DNA of 64,000 nt, taken from NCBI GenBank assembly GCA_964036045.1, contig OZ038386.1, forward strand, positions 13,679,613 through 13,743,612, given 5' to 3'. Both the position numbers and the translations under genes were made by a program. Of the stretch, positions 10,557-23,349 are shown piece after piece (positions within the stretch are counted from its first letter, which is position 1; each line of letters starts with the position of its first letter). This DNA comes from Eutreptiella sp. 'Long Island Sound 2002' (taxonomy: Eukaryota; Euglenozoa; Euglenophyceae; Eutreptiales; Eutreptiaceae). The notes below the pieces were generated by a model that had not been told where the DNA came from, did not search any database, and was given only the letters and a program-made list of their open reading frames with translations.

Positions 10557-13271
10557 TAAGTAGGAAGATCCCATGTGACATGGCAGTGACCTCATCGCCA
10601 CATGCCCTGCCACCTCAGCACATATGGGACCCAAAACAAAGAGTGCACATCTCCTGAGATGGCACTATGGAGAGAGAGTGACCTTGGGGCAATTTTCCAA
10701 CTCTTTTCCAAAACATTTCAGCTATCTTTGTGAATATGCATTCATTTGTGACCTGAGTTGCAGTTTCTGTGAATATCCAATCATCTTTCACTGTTTACAC
10801 TGCAGCCCTTCATGCTTTGATCCTGATCCTCTTCTCTTTGCATACTATTGGCTTGGGTTATCCTGGATTGACTCTATTTCTGCAAACAAAAGGTTTTCAT
10901 CTTCCAAAACAAGCAGCAGGAAACCCTACACCAACAGCAAGCAGCAGGAGAGGCAAAAACACAGTGCTGAAAAAACTATAAACTTTTCCTTAGGGTGGAT
11001 TGCAATGAAACACATGCGCACAAAGATATGTATGTGGTGTCAAGAGTTTGTTAACCGTTGAAAGGTTGGCGACCAATGTTTTTCGATGGCTTCTAGGACA
11101 GATTCAAAGTCATGAGATCAAAAGCACATTCGCCAAAACCTCAAAGATTGAGCGAAATGTACAAAAAATTGCAAAAGGTAAGAGCACCTGGAAAAAAGTG
11201 TAGGTCTAAGTGTTTCAGAGTGCATGCTAAGGTGGCCGGTATAAAAGGCAGGATTGGCAATGCGCGCAAAATGCATTTTGAAACATTTTGATGATGAAAA
11301 GCATGTTTAAAGAGTAATTGTTATTCATGTTCAATTACCATATTAATGGCCATCTATGTGCATTTTGTTATGTTATGCCACAAGTGCCTACTTTTACATG
11401 TCATTTTTGATTTGGGACTTGGATTTTGGTCATACCGTTTGGAGCCGACTGTCGTGGCGCAATATGTAATGGAATATGCCGCAGATTGGTGCTGGAGGTT
11501 TGGAGATCCAATGGAGCATGGTAAACAAGTGGATACTTTAAACAAGTCTACCTACAAAACAGGCATCTGAGTGCTATTTGGTGCTTGTTGGTGGTCTATG
11601 CGGTTCAATTAGCCTATGACGTCAACCAGTCTACGTTGCTGCTACGGCGAACAGTGTAGCTGATGATGAGTCACTTCGTGAACCGTGCGCTAGATACCAC
11701 CGCGAAAGACACAGTGCATACTCCAGTGTTAAAAAGTTCAAAGATGCTGACGCCCGGCCGGGTGCGACTGTCTTTTAGTTCGAACAGACTGTGCCCCGGT
11801 TGCGGTTTGCGAATAACGAGGCCCAGAACAGGTAAATGAAGTCGCATGAATAGCTCCGCAAAAGTTAGCCGCTGCGATTGCAAACTGATTGCACAGAAAT
11901 ATTTTGTACGGTCAGCTCCCGTCGCATCTCGTAGGCGAGCGAAACCTGTTGTAAACTTACCTTTTTCTTTAATTGCCTACCACTGTTGCATCAGGTTAGT
12001 CCGGTTGAGTGTGAGTGTCCCGAGCACTAGTAAAGAGTCCAACAAGTGCCTTTGATGTTCATGTCTACCACCAAGGAGCTTGCTTTTGAGATGTGGCAGA
12101 TGACTTGTTTGCGCAGTAAGACTGCATCTTGAGGAGCGAGTACTGCGAGAGATGTTTGTTCGATGACATACATGTAGAGTGCTCTGCGGCGGTCACATAT
12201 GTGCTTATCAAGAGTGTTGGCCGTGGTTGACAAGCGCGATCGGCCGAGTGCTTTCAAGAGCGGCGTGGGTGGCTTCTGGCTAAGAGCCGTGTTAAAAGTC
12301 CATGAATGAGCAACAATTTCTCAAAATATTGGTTTCATCTGGAGCAATGGTATTATTCTTTATTGGAGTTTGGTTGGGACATTGGGAGAAAAATTATACA
12401 TGGAGCTTGATCACTTCCAATATGGGTGAAAGACACTTAATGGCTTAACTTTAATTGAAAAGGGGGTTTATCTATTGTATTATATGCCTTGAGTTATTGT
12501 TTGTTATTCCATTGTTTCTTCTTTGAACAGTTTTTGTAATATAGCACAACATGGGTCTTGGGCTTTGCTTTATCTATTTTTTCTGGCTAGTGTCATTGAG
12601 ATTAAGCTGTTCAATAATAACGGGAGGCCCCACCCGGATGGCTGGAAGCCACAGAGCAAAAAAAAGCTATTCAGTAATCTGCATTTTTCTCCAACATATG
12701 GTCGTTTAACAGAAAAAGAATAAGATTTTCAGACTCAGCATAAAATTCCGCATCCATGTGGTGGTCATAAGACTATTTCATTTTTTTGACCATTTTTGCC
12801 CGTGAGCGCGCCGCTTCCACTATGGGCGATGCCTACTGAGTTCTGAGGTCATCAGGGAAGTTTCTACTGAGTTCCCCAGACATAAATGAATTATTTCTTG
12901 AGCTACATAAAATTCCTGGAAGACATTTAAAGTGATTTTCTATCCTTTTTTATCATGGAGAAACCATTTTTCTTTCGTCTGTTTGATTATCTTTGCAGGA
13001 AGCCTGATTTCTGAGATATACCATTTTTGCTCTGATCTGAAGTCCCCATTCACTGTCACAAAGTGTAGACTAAAGTCGTTTTAAAAATTCTGAGTGGTCC
13101 TGATGCATACATGCATGCATACGAGCAAACACAAGGCCCAACATCACCCATTGTTCGTCTATTCATTGTACAGCCCTATCAAGTTCTTTATTTATTTTAT
13201 TGATCCCATTTCTGCTCGTCTTGGAGTCTTGGTCTGGTTTCATTTTCCATCGAAATCTTTGAGTACTTGAA
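10557..13271. other. Non-coding stretch
   Basis: AT-rich sequence with only short ORFs lacking coding character. I see no domain, repeat array or RNA gene that I can support. Confidence 0.5.
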
Positions 13272-13992
13272 ATGGAGCAGGAGCAAACACCAAAGCAAGT
13301 GCAACCAGAGGATACTGAGACTGTTCAAATAGAGGAACAAGATGCAAAGCGGGAAGTTAACAGTGGTAGCAGAGGTATGGATGCTACTGTGCACGATATC
13401 GATTCCACACGTCGAAGCGTCGATCTCGCGAGTTCTAACAACGTCGACGATCAACAAGCATCATTGGGGTCTTTCGTTCACGGAACACAAGAAGACGATG
13501 GGGCGAATCAAGAAAGGCAACCTTTATCTCAATCATATGAAAGTTATCAACCCATGGGAAAACAAGAATTGGATTCTATGGGTGATCCTTATGCTTTATT
13601 ATTGGCTGGCTTGGTAGAATGCGAGGGTGTTTTACGCGTCGAAGAAGAGAACATGTAGAATTTCTTTTATTTACAAGAAATGCTGGTTTTCAAGACCGCA
13701 GCTTCGATTCAAGAGAGGGAGGCGCGCAGACACTTGACCAGTTCGATTCCAGGTATGAGTTCGCCGAGTTTCCCCTCAGGATCTAGTACGACACCTGTTC
13801 CTCTCAGTCCGCCGACCATTATTCAGGAACCTACGTCGTCACCAAAGGATCACTGTTCAGGAGACGATCACAGAGTACCCGTTTGGTTGTCGAGTTCCGA
13901 AGTTGGGCATGATTTCTCCTTTGTCTGCTTGTCTTTTCATGTCTCCGTGCTCACATCGCTGGCCTTTGCGGAAGTTGCAACACCCCACTTAA
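13272..13992 (+). CDS. Putative small gene, unknown function (three exons proposed)
   Basis: I do not recognise this protein. The ATG at 13272 is in a good context (GAAATGG) and opens 128 codons. It starts MEQEQTPKQVQPEDTETVQI and is acidic, Q/S-rich and probably disordered. If introns 13627-13677 (GT..AAG) and 13753-13807 (CAG|GTATGAG..CTCTCAG) are removed, exons 13272-13626, 13678-13752 and 13808-13992 join in phase. They then give about 204 residues ending in a basic, Arg-rich part (RRPLFRNLRRHQRITVQE). The two introns would be only 51 and 55 bases, shorter than those of calreticulin. Without splicing the ORF simply ends in TAG at 13658. No neighbouring gene helps to assign a role. Confidence 0.35.
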
Positions 13993-16536
13993 GGTCTCTA
14001 CCCAACTTTTGTTTGCTAAGTTTTGCACTTTGGTTGCGTTGCTTTGGCACGACAAGTACCATTTTCTATGGTACGCCGAAGCCCGCGTGAATACGCTGCT
14101 TTTGTACACACTCCTTGGAGCACTGCCGTAGTGGAGACACTACCCTTTGTTGGGTCTAGCACCGTTGCTTTGGTTTTTAGCGATGCGTGCATCCGTACGA
14201 TATGCAAATGAGAATTTTCGTTTTTTACGAAGGTATGCAATTGCCTCTGGGGTGCTTCTAAAAGCACTGTTTATGCACATGCATATACATTGTGCACAAG
14301 CCTTCCTTTTTGAGCGACTGCTTCATTTTGTAGCATATTGGCAGTTATGGCCATGGATAGATAGCAGTGCCAGTGTTGGTTGGCAGCTGTTTGTATCGAA
14401 GGGCACAAGATACAAAGTTCCAAAGTGCTTGGCATTGTTTCTCTTCGTACAAGTGTGCCAAAGTGCTCACTTGTGCTATTTGATATTCCGTATACTCTTA
14501 CATTAAAATGGCTGCCCTTTTTTGCCATGTGGCTTTCAGAAACAATGCAGGAAGTTTTATGAACAATGTGAGCAAGCCTACAAAATTTTATGTCACGTGG
14601 AAGTTGCATATCGTTTGAGTGCAGGATGACTCTAAGCTTCTCGAGCCTCCACAGATGGGCAGACCTCCCTGTGGGTTCGGCCTTATGTGTGGGTAGCAAG
14701 GTCAACAAACACTACTGAAAGCCACAATACTAAAGTTTCTTTTGCCATGTGCTATTGTGGCAGTTAAATTTCCAAAATTGGTTGTACCAAACGGTTTTGG
14801 TCTCAGACAGATATCGTAATTCAAAGGACAATTATTGTACGACCACGACGGACCTTGCAATGTCGAGCTGTGAATCGTGACACACGGTGAGCATGTCACC
14901 ACAGCCCCAAACCGCATTGCCTACTTAGTGTTCGTCTAACTTTGTGATATGATATCGATGTTTAAAGAAAGAAAATTTGACCACAGTTCGTAAAACAATG
15001 TTATTGCGTATTGTTATGCTCAATGCCATGATGATATTTGGTAGCAAGACAACTAGTACTTTTAAATAAAACCATTTTTCATGAAAATTGTCATTAAAGT
15101 AAATGAGTTTGCCAACAAATGTTTTTAAAAATTACCCACTTTGGCAATGAATTGTCTTTCGCTACCCAACTTTTGCCATCTATCATGAACGAGACCATAC
15201 GAGTTGGAACGCAAGGGTCAAAAATACTTATAAATGTGTATTTCATCATTTATTGTCGCTTATTGGTATCTAAGCTTGTTTGTCGTAAATTAATCGGACA
15301 CAATGTATGATTGAAATCAATCCCGAAAGTTTGCACCCATTGCGATGGTTTGATTAAAATTAGTTTTAACAATAACCGATTGTGCCAATTGTTTTGAAAA
15401 AAGCTGCATATTTTTGCTGATAACGAGGTTTTTTTAGTCAATGGTAAAACTCGGTCTGAATTGTAAACAGCATGAAGGTGTATCTTGGCATCTGCTATAA
15501 AGTATACTCTTTGCATGACGCCATGAAAAAGATTTTTGCGTATGCGTATCTAACTCGTATAGCTAGCTACCTTGTATATGTTGCAATTTGATTTCTTTTT
15601 TGAAACGGTAACAATTTTAAAAAAATCAATAGAAGTACATTCAAGATTGCGAAATGGTTATGACTTGTTCGAAAATTTTTTTAGTTTGGGACATTGGCAT
15701 ATATAGACAAGATGGTAAAGGTGTTTGTATTTTTGATAAATGCCGTAGATTTGGCCCAAATGTGTCAACTCATTTCTGAGGTAGGCGGAGGATTTTTGTA
15801 GCCAAACCAAAAGTGTACACAAAGCAGGCTTGGAACGAATTTTTTCAAATTTCTACTTGATCGGCATTTTTTACAAAAAATGTCAACCAATCTATTTTTT
15901 GTTTGTGTATTCAGCCACAGCTGTGGAGTTGGTGTAGCTGAGCTACGAAGGCGAATATAATTGATCTGTCATAGCCAATTCTGTGAACCCAAAAAGGCAT
16001 CCGTCACAATATTGAATCATCATTGTATGTGTAGTTGTAAGAAAAGGTTGTGTAGTTGCATGCTTCTAGCTTTTTGTGATTCCCATGTTCATGATGATGA
16101 TTAGTCTTGCCATCTTGTCCATGCATTGCCTGCTCATAATTGAAAAGGTTGGGTGATCAAAGAGTGCAGGGCCATGGTATGTAAAGACTGATTTAGCAGA
16201 GACTTTCTAAAGAGTGAACTCGTAGACTCAACTTGTGAGGTTACTTTGCCCCGATGTATGAATCTTCATCAAATGTTGGCAGTAAGGTGCGCTCAGGCCT
16301 TGCATTAAGCCTTCGCACACTTGACGACTTGGCGAACTGCACCGAAAATGCAGATACGATAAATCAATGAAACGGAGATATCACCTCTCCCGAGACAAGA
16401 ATATCCACATGGGGATCATCGTGGTTCGATGTGTCGAAACCTTGCGACTTTGGATTGTGCAAGAATCTCAGAGAGCGCTGGCGGCGGGGGAAATCTACAG
16501 ATCAGCAAGTCGTTCCGCGATCCATTGCTCTGCTCA
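13993..16536. other. Non-coding stretch upstream of calreticulin
   Basis: Hydrophobic-looking frames occur around 13,900-14,300, but stops and frame changes interrupt them and I cannot build a gene. The AT-rich remainder includes the calreticulin promoter, in which I see no clear TATA box at a fixed distance. Confidence 0.45.
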
Positions 16537-17953
16537 ATGTTGAGATTTCTCCTAGGTTTGAGACCCATTCCCCTCATTTATCAACATCATTCTGGAATCT
16601 GAGCACTACCATCCAGCATTCATCGGAACCACGCCCCATTTTTCAGGACTCCTCTTAGTTGAGGCGGTATTTTGTACCACCTATTTTAAGGAGACATTCG
16701 GATCTGACTGGGAAAAGACATGGACACCGTCTTCCAAGAAGTCTGATTACGGGAAATGGAAGTTGACATCCGGAAAATTCTACGGAGACAAGGAGAAGGA
16801 TCAGGGAATTCAGACTTCCCAAGACGCTAAGTTCTATGCCGTCTCTGCTAGCTTTGACGAATTCAGCAATGAGGTGTTAGATTTGCCATAACTTGGTCAC
16901 GTCGACGGAGCCTGTGGCGGTAGGTTAGCACGTCAGGTAATTAGGCCATTTTTGCAAAGCAGAATTGATCCACTACCCATTCTAATGCAGGGCAAGGACT
17001 TGGTCATCCAGTTCAGTGTGAAGCATGAGCAGAACATCGATTGCGGTGGGGGGTATGTCAAAGTCATGCCCACCACAGACGCCGCTCAAGTCGACGGAGA
17101 CTCGAAGTACTACGTCATGTTTGGTCCAGACATTTGCGGTGCGACGAAGAAAATCCACTTCATCTTCCACTACAAGGGTAAGAACCTTTTGTGGAAGAAG
17201 GAACCCCGATGTGAGACGGATACTTTCTCGCACGTTTACACCGCCATCATCAAGCCGGATGGCACTTATGAAGTGTTGGTTGATCAAGTCAAGAAGGAGT
17301 CTGGCACCCTTGAGGAAGATTGGGATTTCCTGAAGCCAAAGACCATCCCCGACCCCAACGACAAGAAGCCCAAGGATTGGGTTGACGAGGCCGAAATGGC
17401 TGACCCTGAGGATAAGAAGCCCGATGACTGGGATGATGAGCCAGAACAGATTGCTGATCCAGAGGCCACTCAGCCTGATGATTGGGATGAAGAAGAGGAT
17501 GGCAAGTGGGAAGCCCCGATGATCTCCAACCCGAAGTTCAAGGGTGAGTGGAAGGCCAAGATGATCCCCAACCCAGAGTACAAGGGTGTCTGGAAGCCAA
17601 AGGAAATCGACAACCCTGAATACGAGGCCGACGACAACCTTGGAAAGTACACAGACGTCGGCTCTGTTGCTTTCGATTTGTGGCAGGTGAAGTCAGGCTC
17701 CATTTTCGACAACGTCATCATTACTGATTCGTTGGATGAAGCCAAGGATTTCTACAAGGAGACCAACGGTGCCACCAAGGATGGTGAGAAGAAAATGCAA
17801 GAGGAGAAGGAGGCTGAGGAAAGGAAGAAGGAGGAGGAGGAGCGCAAGAAGCGCGAGGAGGAGGAGAAGAAGTCCGCATCTGAGGACGAAGATGACGTTG
17901 ATGAGGAGGAGGAGGATGATGAGGAGGAGGATGACAAGAAGGACGAATTGTAG
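16537..17953 (+). CDS. CRT: Calreticulin, ER luminal calcium-binding lectin chaperone
   Basis: Calreticulin folds monoglucosylated glycoproteins and stores calcium in the ER lumen. The exons are 16537-16555, 16647-16873 and 16991-17953, all GT..AG and in phase, giving 402 residues, the usual family length. The start MLRFLLGLLLVEAVFC is a classic signal peptide, assembled from a six-codon first exon plus exon 2. The globular N-domain has YFKETFGSDWEKTW and FSVKHEQNIDCGGGYVK, plus the sugar-site block YYVMFGPDICG. The P-domain has three type-1 repeats (IPDPNDKKPKDW, MADPEDKKPDDW, IADPEATQPDDW) and three type-2 repeats (GKWEAPMISNPKFK and two relatives). The C-domain is strongly acidic with E/K-rich helices and ends in KDEL, the ER-retrieval signal. 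The stop is TAG, which shows that TAG is a true stop in this genome. Confidence 0.97.
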
Positions 17954-19935
17954 GCACTTTCCACATTTCTGCGAGGGCCCAGATGCAGCAGCACAAGGTT
18001 CCAAGGTGCAGCATGTTGGCATACCTCCACCCGCACCACCCTGTGATGTGGCGAGGTGTGCAACATCGAGTCCCCGGTTTGGGACCCATTGATCTTAATG
18101 GTGAACAACACAATTCTGAGTAGTAACCTGTGTTTCGCAACGTTGTATAAAGCTCTGGGACCCATTTTCATATTCCAGTTTTGATCTTTGACCTTATGCT
18201 GAACAACATCACACAATATAATGAATCGATAATCCAACGACCGATTTCCTGTTGGTGTTTTCCAATGTTTGTTTGCCAACCCCCCGCAACAACAGTTCTC
18301 CCATGTGCTGGAAACAAGACAGGAATTAACAGAGGAAAAGGGGTTTGTAATAAGCTGCCAAACCCTGCTGAGGAACGGCCACCAGTTTCATTAGTTTTTC
18401 ACCAGTGCTTGCTCTATGCAAACGTTTGGTTGCTGCAAGAGACAGGAGCGCCACATGGCGTATAAGTTGACTGGTCGGGGCAACTTTCCCCCACAGGCAC
18501 CATCAGGAGCTGTGAAATCAATGCTTCAACACGAAAATCAGGCCATGCATAGAAGCCAGACGGTAAATGTTGCAAGTAATGCTGACCCGAGGCGATTCCA
18601 GCGTCATACTGGAGATGGAGTGGTATTCTGTGCACCTGATTGACCCCGGGGGTTGTGCCATTTTTTTTTCTCCTCTCCAGTTCTTGAATCTGAAACAAGA
18701 GTTAATGAATGGATGGAACCCTGTCCCCATCACCATCATGCGGTGGCAAGGGGGGTTGCAGCATGCTGAAACAATGCATCCAGCTCTCAGCTCTGGTTGC
18801 TTGATCTCGGTTCTGCTATTCATGAGCTAGCCAACAATGACGCATTTGGCACAACACTGTGGCTTTGACAAAAATCGAAGGAATTTTTTTTTGGCGTGGT
18901 GATGTTAGAATGTCTCTCATGAAATCACAAATTCGGGGCACATGAGACATGTGTTAACACAGAGGTATAGGAAAAAGGAATGACTGGGAAGGAGCAGGCG
19001 AAAAAAAGGGACACATCTCAGTCAACACTGGAAAACAGATGCGATTGTATGAAGCACCACCAAGATATGCACTTGCTGGTGTCACCTGTACCAAAATTTG
19101 AAAATCTGGGAATCTTGTGCTGGCTGCCTACGTAATCACTGGGGTTTCAATGGTCGGTACTGATGGACTGCAGTGTCTAGGCAGAGCATTCAGTCTATCA
19201 GTACTGGGGAGCGAGGGGGGGGGCTGGTGGCAGGGCACAGAGCAAACGGTTACCCTTCCCTCGGGAGGGCTTAACTGGGGCAATTGACAGAACAAATCTA
19301 ACACCATTGAGACATGGAATTTGGTAATTTTTCATTTTCTGGGCATTCCGACGAGAACATTTGGCGTACAGACTAATTGTTTGCCAGGCTCTGTAGGTTG
19401 TGAGCTGGTAAAAGGAAATTTCTGCACCTTTCAGTGTGCAGGCAGATTGATAAATTCATTGAAAAATTCCTCGAAGCACAAGACTGTTGGAGTACTGAAT
19501 TATCCATAAGTTCGTTCATGGAGTTTTATTAGACCATGTTGTTTGCAATGCCTACCTGACACCATGGGTTGTGCCTCACATTGCTCAGGCTGACCTAGTG
19601 GTGTGCATGGGCAGACATGTGAAACTAGAACGCAAATGAAAAGCCATGTGTCACAAGCGAAGGTTGTTTTTGGGCAACGTTATGGCACTTTCACACACTC
19701 ACATTTGTCGGGTGTCGAGCATTGGTGTGTTGGAAAACTCCAAATTAACTTGAGTATTCGTGAGGCACTGCTTTAGTTGGGAATATGGTGTATTTCACAA
19801 GTTACATTTGCTCTCCAAGCCCAAGAGGTGGTGCCCCAAATGAACTTGACTTTACTATTTGCGTGACGGGAGCTATCTCTGTGTTGAGGACCGTGAAACC
19901 GTTTGATGTGTTTCTGTATTAGTGTGTTTTGGTGT
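17954..19935. other. Calreticulin 3' region and non-coding stretch
   Basis: No gene can be supported. I see no AATAAA close behind the calreticulin stop. Only short unrelated ORFs occur up to the transposase relic. Confidence 0.45.
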
Positions 19936-20393
19936 AAAGGTGCAAATCAGCAACCTGCCCTACCAACTCATCTATGCGCTGCTTCACAAGACCCTCCATG
20001 CGCGAGCGACTAGTTGTCCACAGCGTCAAAATCCACACGAAGCATATTCTAGGCTGCACGCGCTTGGATACATTGGAGCGCACAATGAAAAGCTTGGTCG
20101 TTCAATGGGCTAGTGCCTGGTGCAATGAGGCAAAAACTTGGCAGCTAATTGTGACCTGGTGGGAGATAGTGTTGAACAAGATTCCTATCCGTGACTCATT
20201 TCATGCGGTGCTGGACCCTCCGCGGGTCATTTTCTTTGGACCACCTGAAAGTGATCCACTTGGTGCTAGTTTTGGTAAAGGAGAACAAAGTGGGGGCAAT
20301 TGTGATGAACCACCTGCATCTAATTTAGGTGATGTGGTGGATAGTGAGGACGCTTCCGGCGATCTCTTTGTAGTGCTTTCCCAATCTTTCTGA
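19936..20393 (+). pseudogene. C-terminal relic of a pogo/CENP-B-like transposase
   Basis: An open stretch ending in TGA at 20391-20393 resembles the C-terminus of the transposase at 23.4-25.0 kb. HTKHILGCTRLDTLERTMKS here matches HTKVLPSRTKLDVSERTMKK there. Upstream, CKSATCPTNSSMR matches CNPKDQLPNPSMR, so the last catalytic Asp block is degraded. Downstream, PPRVIFFGPPES and an acidic tail (DSEDASGD) parallel IPRGVICLGPPLE and the acidic tail of the other copy. No DDE core is readable upstream, so this is a 5'-truncated or decayed copy, unless the tail has been reused by a host gene. Confidence 0.6.
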
Positions 20394-20821
20394 ATTCTTG
20401 TTCTCCGCGCTTCATCAAGCAGAAGGCAAAGGTGTGCCACCCCGGCTCCGGATCGGAAGTTCAAGGCTGCCAAACGAAGCGTATTGCACGAAAAAAGGGA
20501 CTCCGGCAATAGAATTTTTTTGTGTACATGAAGATCAGCTACTAGCAGTCTTGATTTTATGTTAGATACTTAGTGTCTTTACATTGCTTTGACATATTCT
20601 TTAACGTAAATTTCTCTTTTTGTGCCCTGTAGTGTCTGACCGATTCCGAAGCAGAATCTCCAAGGTGGTGGGAGCAAAAAGTAGCATCAAGGGGATGTGA
20701 CTCCTCTTGAGCTTTGTCTATTTATTTAGCCTTAGCATCAGTGTGTGGATCCATGATCTCTATATTTTAAACATGTGAGTCAATCCCAGTTCGGATATGT
20801 CAGTATACAGCGAGATGAGTG
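20394..20821. other. Short non-coding stretch
   Basis: Nothing recognisable. It lies between the transposase relic and the inverted-repeat element. Confidence 0.4.
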
Positions 20822-20940
20822 GTAGACAAAATATGTCTGCAGGAACAGTAAGACTGCTATTTCTGGAATAGCTATACAGTTCCACAAGATGTAAGAGTTG
20901 TTCCAAAAGACGTGATACGTCTACCGGAACAGTAAGACAA
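20822..20940 (+). repeat. Left terminal inverted repeat
   Basis: Pairs with 21790-21910. It contains two copies of the sub-motif GGAACAGTAAGAC, so it has internal repetition as well. Confidence 0.7.
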
Positions 20941-21789
20941 AAAGTTAGATGTAGGATCCACCTCTACCAACCAACTCCAGCCCAGACCCACCCACTATGT
21001 TATATTATGTTATCATATGTTATGTTATGTGTAACCATGTGCAAGAGACATGTGTAATGTGTGTTGTTTCGACATATGTATGTGTCTTCATGTGATTGAT
21101 TCAACAAACCAGAAGCTGCAAGAACTCTGGCAGAATATTTTCTCACTGCTTCTTGCCCGTGCTGACCGTCGGCATTGCTCTCCTGTGATCCGTCATCTAT
21201 GATGCATCCCACAGTGTTCCAGACAATTTCGTTTGGTGGTCATCTGTTGAATTTTTTAGCGAAATATTGTTTTGTTGCAAGAAATCTACTTGGAGTTGGT
21301 AGAACTACTGAATTACTGAATCAAGGCACTGATTGTTGTTCACGCCGAATGGTCCCATTTTTGTTTTCAGTAGTTCATTATGCTTTAGCATGTTTTAAAG
21401 TGCATTTTTTCCATGCTGAGCTGAGCTACACACTGAGTAGCTCCCTCCAAAGCTAGTAGATCTTGGGAGAAGGTGCATCGATGTGTTGGAAAGTGGCATG
21501 AGGTAGTCCCAATAAGCTACGGATTGCACACAGCACCCAAAGCACTCTGTTTTTGTGTATCTCCACAACTCCGCACTCCCCAAACCACGACGTCGCCAGC
21601 TCAAGCTTCAAGGCCTGGCGGACCGATGAATTCTACTATGGTCACTCACGACAGCCAAATCATTCATCGCAGCAAAGGCTGTGGGTTCAATAACACGCCC
21701 CCTGCTGCTGCAGCTGCGCGACCCGCACAGTGATTGGGCTGTATGAAAAACCTTTTGGAACAGTATAGACTGTTGCACAACGTCTAGCG

Positions 21790-21910
21790 AAGTGTCTTAC
21801 TGTTCCGGTAGACGTATCACTTCTTTTGGAACAACTCTCGCGTCTTCTGGACAGTATGGAATGTTCCAGCCTTAATAGTCTTACTGTTCTGGTAGACGTA
21901 TTTCGTCTAC
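21790..21910 (-). repeat. Right terminal inverted repeat
   Basis: Reverse complement of the left arm with scattered mismatches. The divergence suggests the insertion is not very recent. Confidence 0.7.
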
Positions 21911-23349
21911 ATGCCCAAGGAGATCTTCACACCTTAGACATGCACTTCTAGTTTAGACACCTGAGGATCGTTTCGCTTTGCTATCACTAAGATTTAGGCC
22001 TCTATGTAGCACGCTTAGAAGCTTTGGCAAGCCATGGACTCATTTTGTAGATACAATGAGGCTGTGCACAACAACAAAGTTTGGCGTTTCCCGCTCCTTT
22101 GTATCAACTTCAAATGCATGGCGTACACTGTGCGTTTGGTTGCCGCACTTGCTTTCTTTCCTATTTCTATCTGCATTACTTGGGAACCACTCCCATGGAG
22201 GTTCTCATGTGGACACACAAATAATTATGTATTTCACTCTCACTAGCTTACTATCAACTGTCAAGCATACTCGGAGGCTTTCAAATTACAACCATAGCAT
22301 ATTTTCACCCCTTTTGGCCATTGCAGAAAATCTGGTTGGCGCCGCCTTCATGCTCATGCGCATCATCATCATCATTTACAGCATCATGTCATGCATGTCA
22401 TCATGTCATGCATGAGGCATCATGCATTGCAAGTTTTTACCATTGATACCTTTTGTGAGAAAAACTCAAGGTCCGCGCCATACAGGGCGGTGCAAAACTC
22501 CAAATGAAGCCAAAATAGGAAACATGCGGTTTGAAACCAATTCTTAGTGCCAAAATCAGAAGAACCCATGTGCTTTTCGTATCTAAATTCAGAAAAGTAC
22601 CTAACATTCACCAACATCCTCTTTGCTTTAGCACTTTCAGTAAAAAAAATTGTTTACCAACTACTAAAATTTCAAACTTTTTTTAAATTGAAAGTTTTTC
22701 TAAACATTTTTGCTTCCATGTGTCAAGTTTTATTTAACAACTTTTCCTTTTGTTTGTTTTGTTTTTTGTTTCACTTATGCTATACTACTGAATTTTTTTT
22801 CAAGCCTCCATGCACACAAATGTTTTCTTGTAAATTTTGTTTCTACAAATTTTTTTCTTTTATAAATGAAACCCTGCTTTTGCCATTGCCCAAACAATGA
22901 ACCAGAATAAACCACAACATAGCAGGGAGGCATGTTGAATACAGAAAAAATTTATAACAGTGTTTGTGCCCTGATTCAAAGTATACTAGGCTGCAAGGCA
23001 GCCTTCCCACCACTGACCCACCACTATGTCACAAGAAAAAAGGAGCAGTGACTCCACTCGCTGTGAATAAATGGATCCTCAGACCCCTGTGTGCATGTGC
23101 AGAGTAGACATTACATCAGCAGAGGCACTGTGCCATCCACAGGCCCAAAGCATCCTTCCAAAGTGGACAGCCTTCCACAGAGCCATACCAGCCTTGCACA
23201 GCCCCAAAGCAGCCTTCCACAGGCCCAAGGGAACCTGGCACAGGCCGAAAGGACAAACTGGTACACACGGATCTGGGCATAATATATTAACACTCAGAAA
23301 TAGGGTTAAAAAAATGTGTCGTGGCTCGAACTGCAGAGTTCGCTGACTG
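21911..23349. other. Non-coding stretch
   Basis: AT-rich. It holds a small run of overlapping CATCATGTCATGCATG repeats at about 22380-22434 and T-rich low-complexity sequence at 22,630-22,870. No gene is supported. Confidence 0.45.
23131..23245 (+). repeat. Degenerate minisatellite of about 15 bp
   Basis: Variants of CCTTCCACAGGCCCAA and AGCCTTCCACAG recur imperfectly across about 115 bases. This is simple tandem duplication with no coding meaning evident. Confidence 0.5.

Larger units (their letters stand above)
20822..21910. mobile_element. 1.09-kb element with inverted repeats of about 120 bp
   Basis: The left end (20822-20940) and the reverse complement of the right end (about 21790-21910) align over about 120 bases. 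Shared blocks are GTAGACxAAATAxGTCT, GAACAGTAAGACT, GAGTTGTTCCAAAAGA, GTGATACGTCTACCGGAACA and GTAAGACA. The outermost bases form their own small palindrome (GTAGACGAAATACGTCTAC on the right). The 850 bases between the arms have no transposase. This is a non-autonomous, foldback-like DNA transposon. I found no convincing target-site duplication, so the superfamily is unassigned. Confidence 0.7.

Noticed and set aside
13880-14300. Hydrophobic frame that looks like a membrane protein
   Set aside because: Stops and frame changes interrupt it, and I could not connect the pieces with acceptable splice sites.
17690-18280. Minus-strand ORFs with poly-Leu or poly-Ser
   Set aside because: Antisense of the acidic calreticulin C-domain; GAG/GAT repeats give open frames on both strands.
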